This document shows, piece after piece, positions 27,893 to 37,039 of a stretch of DNA of 64,000 nt. Source of the DNA: Candidatus Syntrophocurvum alkaliphilum (GTDB lineage: Bacteria; Bacillota; Syntrophomonadia; Syntrophomonadales; Syntrophomonadaceae). Position numbers and translations under genes: made by a program. How positions within the stretch are numbered: the first letter of the stretch is position 1; every line of letters starts with the position of its first letter. The stretch is from positions 62,001-126,000 of the forward strand of contig NZ_CP046457.1 in the NCBI RefSeq assembly GCF_009734445.1, given 5' to 3'. A model generated the notes under the pieces. It saw nothing but the letters and a program-made list of their open reading frames with translations, made no database searches and was not told the origin of the DNA.

Positions 27893-28771
27893 TTATTTCT
27901 TATAATAAATTCCTTCAGAAAATTTGATTTCGTTTAGTTTAATTAAGCGTTTTAGGTGTACATATAAAGACATTTTTTCTTGTACCTTAATAAAAGGAGT
28001 AAATTTAGTGTTTTTTCCATAAATAATTTGTAATTTAGTTAAATTTTCAAGAGTCATAGGTTTTTTTAGTGCATTTAAAATTAGTTGATCCTTTTTATAT
28101 ATAACATTAAGATAATCCTCTAATCTTTGAATTATATTATCAGTAAAAATACCCTTATGAGAAGTTACTATAGTAGAAGGGTTTATTTCTATACACTTTT
28201 TAATCGAACAGATAAAATCATCTACATTACTGCATAAATGGCCATACCAAGGACCGAATCTACTTAAGTCAATATCACTTGAAAAAAGAACTCCATCTTT
28301 TTCGAAATAAAAACATAGATGACCTGGTGTATGTCCTGGAGTATGTATAACCTGCATAGTTGTACTACCCCAATCAAGTAATTCTTTATCTTTTATATAA
28401 TTATGTACAGGTGATTCTTTGAGTTGAATTCCATCAACAAAATCATCACCTAGGTTTTCAGCATTAAAATATTTAAAGCCATAGTAATCCTTAAATAATT
28501 GTAATGATTTTATTGCAGGAGCATCTAATTCATGTGCCCAAATTTGAGTTTTATCAAAATAATGATTATTGTATATGTGATCTTCATGAAAATGGCTATT
28601 AATAATTACATCTACATGGCCTTTTATAAGACTTAATAAATCTTCTTTACCACAGCTTGAATCAATTAATACTTTAGTTTCATCATCTATAAATAAGCAA
28701 TGACAATAGGGGAAACGACCTCGATTAGGGGCTTCTACAAATTTAATTTTTTTTGTAATAGGGATAATCAT
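27893..28771 (-). CDS. Metallo-beta-lactamase-fold hydrolase
   Basis: A 292-residue MBL-fold protein. The first metal motif HFHEDH includes His60, His62, Asp64 and His65; HTPGHTPGH provides the next ligand and SDIDLS the bridging aspartate. The C-terminal region (about 235-290) is a helical, winged-helix-like extension, as in LACTB2/glyoxalase-II-like proteins. GGGAGGGAG precedes the ATG. The substrate is unknown; thioesters are a frequent choice for this type and would suit an organism rich in acyl-CoA. Confidence 0.82.
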   Translation of the reverse strand: MIIPITKKIKFVEAPNRGRFPYCHCLFIDDETKVLIDSSCGKEDLLSLIKGHVDVIINSHFHEDHIYNNHYFDKTQIWAHELDAPAIKSLQLFKDYYGFKYFNAENLGDDFVDGIQLKESPVHNYIKDKELLDWGSTTMQVIHTPGHTPGHLCFYFEKDGVLFSSDIDLSRFGPWYGHLCSNVDDFICSIKKCIEINPSTIVTSHKGIFTDNIIQRLEDYLNVIYKKDQLILNALKKPMTLENLTKLQIIYGKNTKFTPFIKVQEKMSLYVHLKRLIKLNEIKFSEGIYYKK

Positions 28772-28936
28772 TACTAACTCCCTCCCTTTCTGAAATTAAA
28801 CATAAAGTCTATAAGAGTCAAGTCACGGAAAATATTTAAATATTATTGCAAAATTTGCACTAATGTAAATATCAATATAAAATAAATATCATTATTAAGT
28901 ACTTATTTTACCATATTAAACCTAGGGAGGAAGTAT

Positions 28937-31075
28937 ATGAAAGACAAAATAATTGAAATAGTTAGTCAAGAATCAAACCTACCAATTGATAAAGTGGCTA
29001 AAACGGTTTCATTACTAGATGACCAAAATACTGTTCCGTTTATAGCGCGTTATCGTAAGGAAGCTACAGGCGGGTTAGATGAGGTTGAAATAAGGACAAT
29101 TGAAGAACAGATTAAGTTTCATCGAAATTTAGAGCAGCGTAAACTGGATATTATTCGCTTAATAGAGGAACAAGGTAAATTAACAGATGAACTTAAAACT
29201 GATATTTTGAAAACAGATACTATATCTAGATTAGAAGATTTATATCGACCATATCGCCCCAAAAGAAAAACAAGGGCATCAGTGGCGCGTGATAATGGTT
29301 TAGAACCCTTAGCTCAGTATCTTTTTTCTTTTCCACATGATGATAAATTAAATAGCATAGCAGAACAATATTTAAATGAAAATGTTACAAGTGTTGAGGA
29401 TGCTGTAAATGGAGCCCTGGATATAATTGCTGAACAGGTGGCTGATAATGCTACAGTTAGGGGATTTATAAGAAAACTAACTTTAGCTAAAGGTATTTTA
29501 GTTACTAAAGCTAAAGATGAAAATAATGATACAGTTTATTCCATGTACTATGACTATAGTGAACCGGTTTCAAAACTACCTCCTCATCGCATATTAGCAA
29601 TTAATCGGGGCGAGAGGGAGGAAATAATAAAGGTTTCTATTGAACCACCCAAAGAAGAAATACTTAATAGGCTATATAAAGATTTTCTTAAACCTAATAC
29701 AGCAACAACAGAATTAGTACAAAAAGCTATAGACGATTCATTTAAAAGACTTATAGAACCATCTGTAGAACGCGAAGTTCGTAATGAATTGACAGAAAAA
29801 GCTGAAGCTCAAGCAGTTGTTGTATTTTCAAAAAATCTAAGAGGTTTACTATTGCAGGCACCCGTAGGTGGCAAAGTGGTTTTCGGTATAGACCCTGCAT
29901 ATAGAACAGGTTGTAAATGGGCTGTTATAAATGAAACGGGAAAACTATTAAAAACTGGTGTTTTCTATCCAACACCACCACAAAAAAAGATTGCAGAAGC
30001 AGAAAAGGTTTTGGATGAAATTTTAGATGAATATTCTGTAGAAGCTATAGTTATAGGTAATGGCACTGCTTCTAGAGAAACTGAACAATTTGTGGCCGAA
30101 TATATAAAAAAATATAATAAAGAAATATCCTACACTATTATTAGTGAAGCAGGGGCAAGTGTATATTCAGCTTCTGAAATTGCTCAAGTTGAATTTCCCA
30201 ATTTAGATGTTGCTGAAAGAAGTGCAGTTTCAATAGGACGTAGAGTTCAAGATCCATTAGCCGAATTAGTGAAAATTGAACCTCGTTCAATAGGGGTGGG
30301 GCAATATCAACATGATATTGTAGCTAAAAAGCTAAATGAAAACCTATCTAAAGTTGTAGAATCAGTAGTTAATTATGTAGGTGTTGAATTAAATACAGCG
30401 TCTCCTTCGCTATTAACTTATGTATCTGGTATTAATTCAACTGTTGCTAAAAATATAGTTAATTACCGTGAAAAGGAAGGAAAGTTTAAATTTAGAAAAG
30501 ACTTACTAAAAGTAGCTAAACTAGGGCCTAAGGCTTATGAGCAATGTGCAGGTTTCTTAAGAATTGATAGTGCTAAAAATCCCTTGGATAATACAGCAAT
30601 TCACCCTGAATCATATGATTTAACTCATAAACTACTAGATTATATTAATTCAGATATAACTCAATTAGGGAGTAATTCCCTTAAGCAAAAACTAAATAAA
30701 CTTAATGTAAAAGAAGTAGCTGAAAAATTAGAAGCAGGTGTGCCAACATTAACGGATATCATTGAAAACTTACAACGTCCGGGAAGAGACCCTCGTGATG
30801 AGCTGCCTAAACCTATTTTCAGGACAGATGTATTAACTATTGAAGATTTAAAACCCGGTATGATTTTAAAAGGAACAGTGGCTAATGTTGTAGACTTTGG
30901 TGCTTTTGTTGATATAGGTGTTAAACAAAGTGGTTTAGTACATATATCAGAGATGTCTAATAAATTTATAAAACACCCACTTGAAGTTGTAACTGTTGGC
31001 GATATAGTTGATATAGCAGTTATATCTGTAGATTTAAAAAATGAAAGAATAGCTTTATCAATGAAAAATGTTTAA
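28937..31075 (+). CDS. tex: Tex-type transcription accessory protein with S1 domain
   Basis: A 712-residue Tex/YhgF-family nucleic-acid-binding protein. The N-terminal helical region (RYRKEATGGLDEVEIRTIEE), the YqgF/RNase-H-like domain beginning at GIDPAYRTGCKWAV (about 317), the helix-hairpin-helix part (about 490-560) and the C-terminal S1 RNA-binding domain (about 636-710) are all seen. AGGGAGGAAG precedes the ATG. It ends two bases before a REP-like hairpin that should terminate transcription. Confidence 0.95.
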   Translation: MKDKIIEIVSQESNLPIDKVAKTVSLLDDQNTVPFIARYRKEATGGLDEVEIRTIEEQIKFHRNLEQRKLDIIRLIEEQGKLTDELKTDILKTDTISRLEDLYRPYRPKRKTRASVARDNGLEPLAQYLFSFPHDDKLNSIAEQYLNENVTSVEDAVNGALDIIAEQVADNATVRGFIRKLTLAKGILVTKAKDENNDTVYSMYYDYSEPVSKLPPHRILAINRGEREEIIKVSIEPPKEEILNRLYKDFLKPNTATTELVQKAIDDSFKRLIEPSVEREVRNELTEKAEAQAVVVFSKNLRGLLLQAPVGGKVVFGIDPAYRTGCKWAVINETGKLLKTGVFYPTPPQKKIAEAEKVLDEILDEYSVEAIVIGNGTASRETEQFVAEYIKKYNKEISYTIISEAGASVYSASEIAQVEFPNLDVAERSAVSIGRRVQDPLAELVKIEPRSIGVGQYQHDIVAKKLNENLSKVVESVVNYVGVELNTASPSLLTYVSGINSTVAKNIVNYREKEGKFKFRKDLLKVAKLGPKAYEQCAGFLRIDSAKNPLDNTAIHPESYDLTHKLLDYINSDITQLGSNSLKQKLNKLNVKEVAEKLEAGVPTLTDIIENLQRPGRDPRDELPKPIFRTDVLTIEDLKPGMILKGTVANVVDFGAFVDIGVKQSGLVHISEMSNKFIKHPLEVVTVGDIVDIAVISVDLKNERIALSMKNV

Positions 31076-31076
31076 C

Positions 31077-31117
31077 GAGTCAAAGGGGACGGTTCCTTTT
31101 GACTCGCCCTTTTTTCA
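31077..31117 (+). repeat. REP-like element acting as the tex terminator
   Basis: The 29-base unit starting GAGTCAAAGGGGACGG and ending CTTTTGACTC forms a hairpin followed by GCCCTTTTTT. The same unit recurs twice in inverted orientation at 41371-41437. This GGGGACGGTTCC-type repeat is, as I recall, widespread between genes in Firmicutes. Confidence 0.8.
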
Positions 31118-31191
31118 CAATTTAACATAATGTTTTGATACTTATACCATATTTTTTTCCGATACTGTTAGTGGAGGCACTCAAATAAAAA

Positions 31192-31650
31192 TTGAAAGGA
31201 GTGTTTGTTATTAGCAAACTAAAAAAAATAATACCCATTACATTAATATTAACACTATTAATGTCAACTGTAGCATTTGCTGCCACTGACAGCAACAAAA
31301 ACGAAAACAGAGGAGACTTTTCAAAAGAACGTACAAAAATTAGTGAACGGGTTAAGTTTGAAGGTGAGCGTTCAGGTTTACAAACTCAAGCCACTGAGGA
31401 AATAAGAGAAAAGTGTGATGAGTTAAAAGCTAAGCTAAGTAGTGGAGAAATAACAAGAGAACAATTTTGTGAAGAAATGAAAGAGATTAATCCAAATAGG
31501 ATGAAATCTAATCAAGACAGATGGCAGAATAAAAAAGGAGATGTTCCAGAAGATTTTAAGGATAAATTAGGCGAACTAAGAACTAAACTACAAGATGGTG
31601 AGGTAAATCAGGAGCAGTTTAGAGAAAATATAAAGCAGCTAAGACAATAA
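31192..31650 (+). CDS. Small secreted charged protein with two helical repeats
   Basis: About 150 residues. A signal peptide (KKIIPITLILTLLMSTVAFA) precedes a highly charged helical mature part. A short module recurs: DELKAKLSSGEITREQFCEEMKEI-like near residues 85-108 and GELRTKLQDGEVNQEQFRENIKQL-like at the C-terminus. No family is recognised; the layout recalls Spy/CpxP-like periplasmic or envelope stress sensors. The start is uncertain: TTG at 31192 has a GGAGG 14 bases upstream, while an AAGGAG at 31196-31201 would suit a rare ATT start at 31210. A two-component system follows directly. Confidence 0.65.
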   Translation: MKGVFVISKLKKIIPITLILTLLMSTVAFAATDSNKNENRGDFSKERTKISERVKFEGERSGLQTQATEEIREKCDELKAKLSSGEITREQFCEEMKEINPNRMKSNQDRWQNKKGDVPEDFKDKLGELRTKLQDGEVNQEQFRENIKQLRQ

Positions 31651-31766
31651 AAGATTAAATTAAGAGTGCCTCCATTTAGATTTTGCTGGCATTTGCACTA
31701 AAACGTGCTTAGAAGGATTTTATGCACGTTTTTTTGTTATACTTAATATTAGGGAGCTGTTTTTTT

Positions 31767-32429
31767 ATGTCAATTAAAATTAATTTGGTTGAAGATGATA
31801 CAAATTTAAATTTAATTTTAACTTCTTATTTAGAAAAAGAGGGCTGGGATGTTACATCCTTTTTTACGGGAGAGGCAGCCAAAAAAGCAATTACTCCTTC
31901 TCCTGATTTATGGATATTAGATATAATGCTTCCTGATATTGATGGGTATGAGCTTATTAAAGAAATTAAAAAAACTTCACAAAACTTACCAGTAATTTTT
32001 ATTTCAGCTAGAGATGCAGATATTGATAGAGTTGTAGGGTTAGAATTAGGTAGTGATGATTATTTATCTAAACCTTTTCTTCCTAGAGAACTTGTAATAA
32101 GAACTAAAAAACTAATTGAGCGTGTTTACCAAAATAAACAAACTATTTTAAGTATATTTCCTTATACAGTTAATGAAATAACTAGAACAGTTTTAAAAGA
32201 TGACAAAGAAATAGAATTGACCTCAAAAGAGTTTGACCTAGTATTATATTTTGCTAAAAATATTGGAGCAGCTTTATCAAGGGAACAAATACTAAATTAT
32301 ATCTGGGAGGATAACTATATTGGAACTGACCGTGTGGTAGATGACCTTATTAGGAGATTGCGTAAAAAAATGCCAGAGTTAAGGATAGAAACTATTTACG
32401 GATATGGTTATCGGATGGTGAAATCTTGA
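31767..32429 (+). CDS. OmpR-family response regulator
   Basis: About 220 residues: receiver domain (phosphorylated aspartate in LWILDIMLPDIDG, threonine/serine in FISARD, lysine in YLSKPF) followed by an OmpR-type winged helix ending in GYGYRMVKS. I place the start at the ATG at 31767, which follows a GGGAG site, not at an upstream in-frame ATG at 31722. It overlaps the kinase gene by four bases, so the two form one transcript. The small secreted protein just upstream may be its input or target. Confidence 0.9.
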   Translation: MSIKINLVEDDTNLNLILTSYLEKEGWDVTSFFTGEAAKKAITPSPDLWILDIMLPDIDGYELIKEIKKTSQNLPVIFISARDADIDRVVGLELGSDDYLSKPFLPRELVIRTKKLIERVYQNKQTILSIFPYTVNEITRTVLKDDKEIELTSKEFDLVLYFAKNIGAALSREQILNYIWEDNYIGTDRVVDDLIRRLRKKMPELRIETIYGYGYRMVKS

Positions 32430-33796
32430 AAAACCTACCATTATCATATCAAATTTGGTTAGTTATAGCAGGAATAGCAGTAGCTATTTCAATTTTTTTA
32501 GCTGTTTTGTTGCCTTGGACTTTACGTGATTTTTTCACTACAGAAATCTATGAAACTATAGAAAGTGCTCAATCTTTAATATTACGTGATTTTACAGAAA
32601 GTGAACTAACTGATGACATAGTTAACTTTGGTCATATACCTAACAGACAAAGACAACACTTCCAAGATATTCGTACAGTTAATCACTTTTTGGTATTAAA
32701 ACAAGATAGTAACGTGAGTACTTCTCATCGTCTTCCTGCTGAATTAATTGAAATAATAAAAATAGATATAAGAGAACAGGACCAAACCAGTGAACGATAT
32801 AGTGCTCAAATAGATGAAAGAAAAATGTTTTATGTTATAACAAAACGTGAAGCAGAAAATCAAGAAATATTTTTAGTTTCATATATGTGGGATACTTACC
32901 GAGAAGATTTAGTTACAACACTATTTAATAGATTAGTTTTTCTGGTGGCTATAGTATTTTTACTTAGTTGGATACTATCTTTTGGACTAGCTAGGTATTT
33001 ATCTAAACCTTTAGAAAGGCTAGAAAAAAAGGTGCAAAAGCTAGCAAATAGGGATTGGCAAGGGAATATACAATTAAATCGCAAAGATGAAATTGGTCGT
33101 GTAGGTGACTCTGTAGAAATGCTAAGAAATCAATTGATTAAGCAAGATGAAACCCAACAAACATTTTTACAAAATATATCCCATGAACTAAAAACTCCAG
33201 TAATGATTATTCGTAGTTATACTCAAGCAATTAAAGATGGCATTTATCCTAAGGGTGAGCTAGAACCAACGATAGAAGTAATTGAAGAAGAAGCAAAACG
33301 CCTAGAAAAGCGAATTCATAACCTTTTGTATTTAACAAAACTAGACTATTTAGCGACACATAATCTTTCATATGAGGTGTTTTCATTAAATAAATTAATT
33401 AGTGATATAGTAGAAAGATTTTATTGGCAGCGAAAAGAAATAATTTGGTCTTTGGACTTAGTTTCACTGAAAATTAAGGGTGATAAAGAACAGTGGACAG
33501 TTGTACTAGAAAACTTATTAGAGAACCAAATTCGCTATGCAAAAAATGAAATAAAAATATCTATAAAATCTTTAGATGATAAAGTTATATTACACCTTTG
33601 GAATGATGGTCCTCAAATTGAGCAGGAAGTTTTGGAAGGATTATTTGACAAGTATAACAAAGGATTTAAAGGCGAATTTGGTTTAGGCTTAACAATTGTG
33701 TATCAAATAATTAAACTTCATAATGCCAAAATATGGGCTCAAAATGAAAGTGAAGGAGCATCTTTTTATATCGAGATACCACTTATTAATGAGTAA
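32426..33796 (+). CDS. Sensor histidine kinase
   Basis: A 456-residue membrane kinase, partner of the preceding regulator. Transmembrane helix 1 (about 10-32), an extracellular sensor domain (about 33-165), transmembrane helix 2 (about 166-190), HAMP (about 190-242), the phosphorylated histidine in NISHELKTPVMI (about 252), and an ATPase domain with ENLLENQIRYA and GEFGLGLTIV. The TTG start overlaps the regulator stop. The signal is unknown; an envelope cue is plausible given the secreted protein upstream. Confidence 0.9.
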   Translation: MKNLPLSYQIWLVIAGIAVAISIFLAVLLPWTLRDFFTTEIYETIESAQSLILRDFTESELTDDIVNFGHIPNRQRQHFQDIRTVNHFLVLKQDSNVSTSHRLPAELIEIIKIDIREQDQTSERYSAQIDERKMFYVITKREAENQEIFLVSYMWDTYREDLVTTLFNRLVFLVAIVFLLSWILSFGLARYLSKPLERLEKKVQKLANRDWQGNIQLNRKDEIGRVGDSVEMLRNQLIKQDETQQTFLQNISHELKTPVMIIRSYTQAIKDGIYPKGELEPTIEVIEEEAKRLEKRIHNLLYLTKLDYLATHNLSYEVFSLNKLISDIVERFYWQRKEIIWSLDLVSLKIKGDKEQWTVVLENLLENQIRYAKNEIKISIKSLDDKVILHLWNDGPQIEQEVLEGLFDKYNKGFKGEFGLGLTIVYQIIKLHNAKIWAQNESEGASFYIEIPLINE

Positions 33797-33799
33797 TAA

Positions 33800-33970
33800 C
33801 TAAGATTCATTACTTTTGTTTTCATTTGCAGCTAGATTTAAAACTCCTTCATTTCTCAACTCTCTTACAGCTGCCTTTATGGCAAGTTTTATTACAAAAT
33901 ATAGCACTATTATTGGTACTACAAGAAATGCTAAGTATATAAAAACTATTAAAATTTCAAATCCACCCAT
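33800..33970 (-). CDS. 56-residue single-span membrane protein
   Basis: This short gene encodes MGGFEILIVFIYLAFLVV... followed by a charged tail ending NENKSNES. It has one strongly hydrophobic helix (about 5-30), then an amphipathic basic stretch AIKAAVRELRNEG. An AGGAGG site lies eight bases before the ATG at 33970. It is convergent with the sensor kinase, ending four bases past its stop, and 44 bases separate it from the cupin gene upstream. No known family is recognised. The good ribosome site and codon use support a real gene. Confidence 0.7.
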   Translation of the reverse strand: MGGFEILIVFIYLAFLVVPIIVLYFVIKLAIKAAVRELRNEGVLNLAANENKSNES

Positions 33971-34014
33971 ATTTTATAACCTCCTGTGTCAAAAATAAGA
34001 TGACAGTCATTTTA

Positions 34015-34332
34015 TTAAGAACGTATCATGATTAGCATCATTTTAAAAGGTTTTAAGGCATCTAATGCATGTGGTTCATCAGCAGGCATTATTAACATTT
34101 CACCTTGTTTGACAGTATATTTTTCGCCAGATACAGTTATTTCTGCTTCACCGTCAAGAATATAAACCATAGCATCAAAGGGAGCTGTATGCTCACTTAA
34201 CCCTTGGCCTTTTGCGAAAGCAAATACAGTTACTGTTCCTGTTTTCTTTCCTATAACGGTTTTACTTACAACAGTACCTTCTTGATATTCAACCATATCA
34301 CCAACATTAATGTTTTGATTTAATAAACTCAT
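34015..34332 (-). CDS. Cupin-domain protein
   Basis: A 105-residue single-domain cupin. The metal-binding motifs are present in shortened form: a GLSEHTAPFDAMVYILDGEAE segment and PADEPHAL, supplying histidines and a glutamate. A GGAGGTGT site precedes the ATG. Small cupins of this type bind small ligands or metals. The 56-residue membrane protein lies directly downstream in the same direction and may be co-transcribed. Confidence 0.82.
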   Translation of the reverse strand: MSLLNQNINVGDMVEYQEGTVVSKTVIGKKTGTVTVFAFAKGQGLSEHTAPFDAMVYILDGEAEITVSGEKYTVKQGEMLIMPADEPHALDALKPFKMMLIMIRS

Positions 34333-34471
34333 AGATACACCTCCAAATATAATAAGTTTAGTATATGTAAAATATAATTATAACTATACTCAAAGCTTAC
34401 TATATATTAAAGTAACCACCCCCAAGTTATACATATATTAAAACATAAGTTTGCATATATTACCATATAGA

Positions 34472-34512
34472 AAAGACCTGACTGCAATTAAATATTTGAG
34501 TCAGGTCTTTGT
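34472..34512 (-). terminator. Terminator of the second OFA transporter
   Basis: AAAGACCTGACT (34472-34483) pairs exactly with AGTCAGGTCTTT (34499-34510). The stem ends in a TTTT run on the minus strand, downstream of the transporter gene. Confidence 0.85.
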
Positions 34513-34588
34513 AGTATAGTTTTTAATTTTTACACCTGTCTACTTGACAGTGGGCTATTCATTAAGCCCAACCTTTTTAAAATACAAA

Positions 34589-35815
34589 TTAAGCTGCTTT
34601 TCTTTTAGCCATAGCTTGATCTGGAGCTTTAGGTTGTTTTGTAAAGAATGTTAGTATTGTAGCGGTTGCACATAACACTGAAGCGATTAAAAATGCATGT
34701 TGAAATGGTACTGCTGTACCAATTATTGGTCCAACTATAGCTGCTGAACCATAAGCTAGAAACATTATTCCGTAGTTAGTGCCAAGATTTTGTGTTCCAT
34801 AATAATCTGCTGTTAGTGATGGGAATAGTGCTAAGAAACCACCAAAACAGAATCCAATTAAGGAACATAGTATTAAGAATGTTGCAAATGTCATTGTTAT
34901 ATAGCTCATTAAGAACATTGCTGCAGTTGCTAATATGTACATTATGATTAGTGAGGTGATTCTTCCTAATACATCTGATAAAGTGCCCCATATTATTCTG
35001 CCGGTAGCATTAAAAATAGCTATAATCATTACGGCAGTACTAGCAGTAGCTGCTGTAAGTCCAACAAGATTTACTCCGATATCTGCTGCAAGTCCAATTA
35101 CCATTAAACCAGCTAGACATCCAAATAAATACATAACCCACATTAAATAAAACTGTGGTGTGCTTAACATTTGCCCAGTAGAAAAATCTGTTTGATTAGT
35201 TCCACTAGTTGTTTCAGGTGGTGTCCATCCTTCTGGTACATATCCATCAGGAGGAACTTTTAAAAATTGAGCACCTATACTAACAGCAATTAGATAAATA
35301 ATTCCTAAATACACAAATGTTTGAGAAACTCCGGAACTTGCTAGAAATACATTGATTAGAGGAGTAAATATTAATGCACCTGCTCCAAAGCCTGCAACTG
35401 CGATGCCACTTATAAGTCCACGTTTGTCAGGGAACCATTTTACACATGTTGCAAGTGGACATACATATGCGGTACCAACACCTGCACCACCAATTAGTCC
35501 ATAGCATAAATAAAGTTGCCAAAGCGAAGTTGCCTGACTTGCTAAAATTACTCCGAGTCCTAGTAATACCCCACCAGCAGTAGCTACCCATCTAGGTCCA
35601 ATTTTATCTTGGACTCTTCCAGCTATAATGGTAAAAACTGACATCGTAGCTATGGTTATTGAGAAAGTTAATACTACACCTGATGCTTCCCACCCGTGAA
35701 GTTCAATTAATGGTGCATTAAATAGACTCCAAGAATAAACAGCACCTAAACACAGCTGAATTAAAACCGCTCCGAAAACTACTATCCAGCGATTAGTTGC
35801 TTTTTCTTCCTGCAA
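34589..35815 (-). CDS. MFS transporter, oxalate:formate antiporter (OFA) family, second copy
   Basis: A 408-residue, 12-helix major facilitator paralogous to 20885-22099 along its whole length: NRWIVVFGAVLIQ start, GAVYSWSLFNAPL, GRVQDKIGPRWVA loop and the PPDGYVPEGWTPPE linker. It stands alone, with no acyl-CoA genes beside it. It is likely a monocarboxylate exchanger with unknown substrate. The start follows GGGAGGTTAAAAGC; the codon at 35815 is TTG. No sigma-54 promoter was found upstream of it. Confidence 0.88.
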   Translation of the reverse strand: MQEEKATNRWIVVFGAVLIQLCLGAVYSWSLFNAPLIELHGWEASGVVLTFSITIATMSVFTIIAGRVQDKIGPRWVATAGGVLLGLGVILASQATSLWQLYLCYGLIGGAGVGTAYVCPLATCVKWFPDKRGLISGIAVAGFGAGALIFTPLINVFLASSGVSQTFVYLGIIYLIAVSIGAQFLKVPPDGYVPEGWTPPETTSGTNQTDFSTGQMLSTPQFYLMWVMYLFGCLAGLMVIGLAADIGVNLVGLTAATASTAVMIIAIFNATGRIIWGTLSDVLGRITSLIIMYILATAAMFLMSYITMTFATFLILCSLIGFCFGGFLALFPSLTADYYGTQNLGTNYGIMFLAYGSAAIVGPIIGTAVPFQHAFLIASVLCATATILTFFTKQPKAPDQAMAKRKAA

Positions 35816-36004
35816 AAGCTTTTAACCTCCCTTCTATTCAATTTTATTAAAAGAGAATACAATATCCTCCTTCCTACAATGTTTAATTATTTACTATAAT
35901 ATATTCGTTCTATATAAAAAAAATCCTTTTAATCTGTGAAAAATTTTGCAAAATATTAATTTATGTTAAAATATTATTTGATTATAACATATAAATTATA
36001 AAAA

Positions 36005-36094
36005 GCTAGGGGAGCTTTATTAAACCGAAGCTGAGAAAGAAGTGGAAACTTCTGACCCTAATACCTGAACTGGGTAATTCCAGCGTAGGGAAGC
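36005..36094 (+). promoter_or_regulatory. TPP riboswitch (THI element)
   Basis: The conserved blocks AGGGGAGC, GCTGAGA, CTGACCC, ACCTGA, GGGTAAT and CCAGCGTAGGGAAGC appear in the right order. It precedes thiD-thiM-thiE and should shut the operon off when thiamine pyrophosphate is plentiful, through the adjacent terminator. Confidence 0.97.
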
Positions 36095-36104
36095 AAAATC
36101 TGTT

Positions 36105-36143
36105 ATTAAGTGAACAGCTTTGCTTGTTCACTTAATGTTTTTT
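36105..36143 (+). terminator. Riboswitch-controlled terminator
   Basis: ATTAAGTGAACA (36105-36116) pairs exactly with TGTTCACTTAAT (36125-36136), followed by GTTTTTT. It lies 10 bases after the TPP aptamer and upstream of thiD. Confidence 0.9.
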
Positions 36144-36226
36144 GGGGCATTATACCAATTAATAAATGGTATAGAAAATTAATATATAAACTAATGCTAA
36201 AACATGAAAGAGAGGATATAAAAATA

Positions 36227-37039
36227 ATGAAATGCGTACTCACAATTGCGGGCTCTGATTCATGTGCAGGTGCTGGTATACAAGCTGACCTTAAAACAAT
36301 TTCTGCTTTGGGGGCTTATGGTCTTACTGTTATAACTGCAGTTACTGCACAAAACACCAAAGGAGTAATTAAAGTTCAAGAAATAAATCCAGATATAGTC
36401 GAAGCACAGCTCGAAGCACTATTTTCAGACATTAATATTGATGTTGTGAAAATTGGTATGTTAAGTAGTAAAGTTTTAATAGAAAAAGTAGCATCTTATT
36501 TAAAAGCAAAGAGTTATAATAATAATCTGCCTATAATACTTGACCCAGTAATGGTAGCAAAAAGTGGTGATCGATTATTGCATGTAGAAGCAATAGAGGC
36601 ATTAAAAAATAAACTTTTTCCTATTTCTAAGATTATTACACCAAATATTCCTGAAGCTGAAACCTTATTAAATACTAGGATAAACAATATAAATGATATG
36701 GATGCTGCGTGTTTGAAATTATTAGATTATGGGTGTGAATGGGCTATTGTTAAAGGCGGTCACTTAGATGGAGAACCTGTTGATGTTGTAGGTAATAATA
36801 ATAAAACTTACCATATTTCATCAAAAAGAATTAATACAAATAATAGTCATGGTACAGGCTGTTCCTTTTCTTCAGCAATAGCAGTTAATCTGGCTAATAA
36901 TTTAGATGTAATTGATTCTGTAACTAAGGCTAAAAAATATATTAGTACAAGTCTTAAGACTGGATTTCCTATTGGTAAAGGAGTAGGTATATTAGATCAT
37001 TTTTGCTTAAGTACAATTAGAAAGGGTGAGCTACAATGA
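36227..37039 (+). CDS. thiD: Hydroxymethylpyrimidine/phosphomethylpyrimidine kinase
   Basis: A 270-residue ribokinase-family kinase that phosphorylates HMP and HMP-P for thiamine synthesis and salvage. The segments TIAGSDSCAGAGIQADLKT, VKIGML, LDPVMVAKSG and the C-terminal NSHGTGCSFSSA anion hole are typical. I use the ATG at 36227, behind GAGAGGA; the frame is open further upstream only through the riboswitch terminator. It is the first gene of the thi operon and its end overlaps thiM by four bases. Confidence 0.95.
   Translation: MKCVLTIAGSDSCAGAGIQADLKTISALGAYGLTVITAVTAQNTKGVIKVQEINPDIVEAQLEALFSDINIDVVKIGMLSSKVLIEKVASYLKAKSYNNNLPIILDPVMVAKSGDRLLHVEAIEALKNKLFPISKIITPNIPEAETLLNTRINNINDMDAACLKLLDYGCEWAIVKGGHLDGEPVDVVGNNNKTYHISSKRINTNNSHGTGCSFSSAIAVNLANNLDVIDSVTKAKKYISTSLKTGFPIGKGVGILDHFCLSTIRKGELQ

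Noticed and set aside
33816-33998. A plus-strand 60-codon open frame after the sensor kinase
   Set aside because: It is the antisense of the 56-residue membrane protein gene, which has the real ribosome binding site and codon pattern.
36110-36226. An in-frame N-terminal extension of thiD
   Set aside because: It would translate the riboswitch terminator hairpin; the ATG at 36227 has its own ribosome site and matches the family start.
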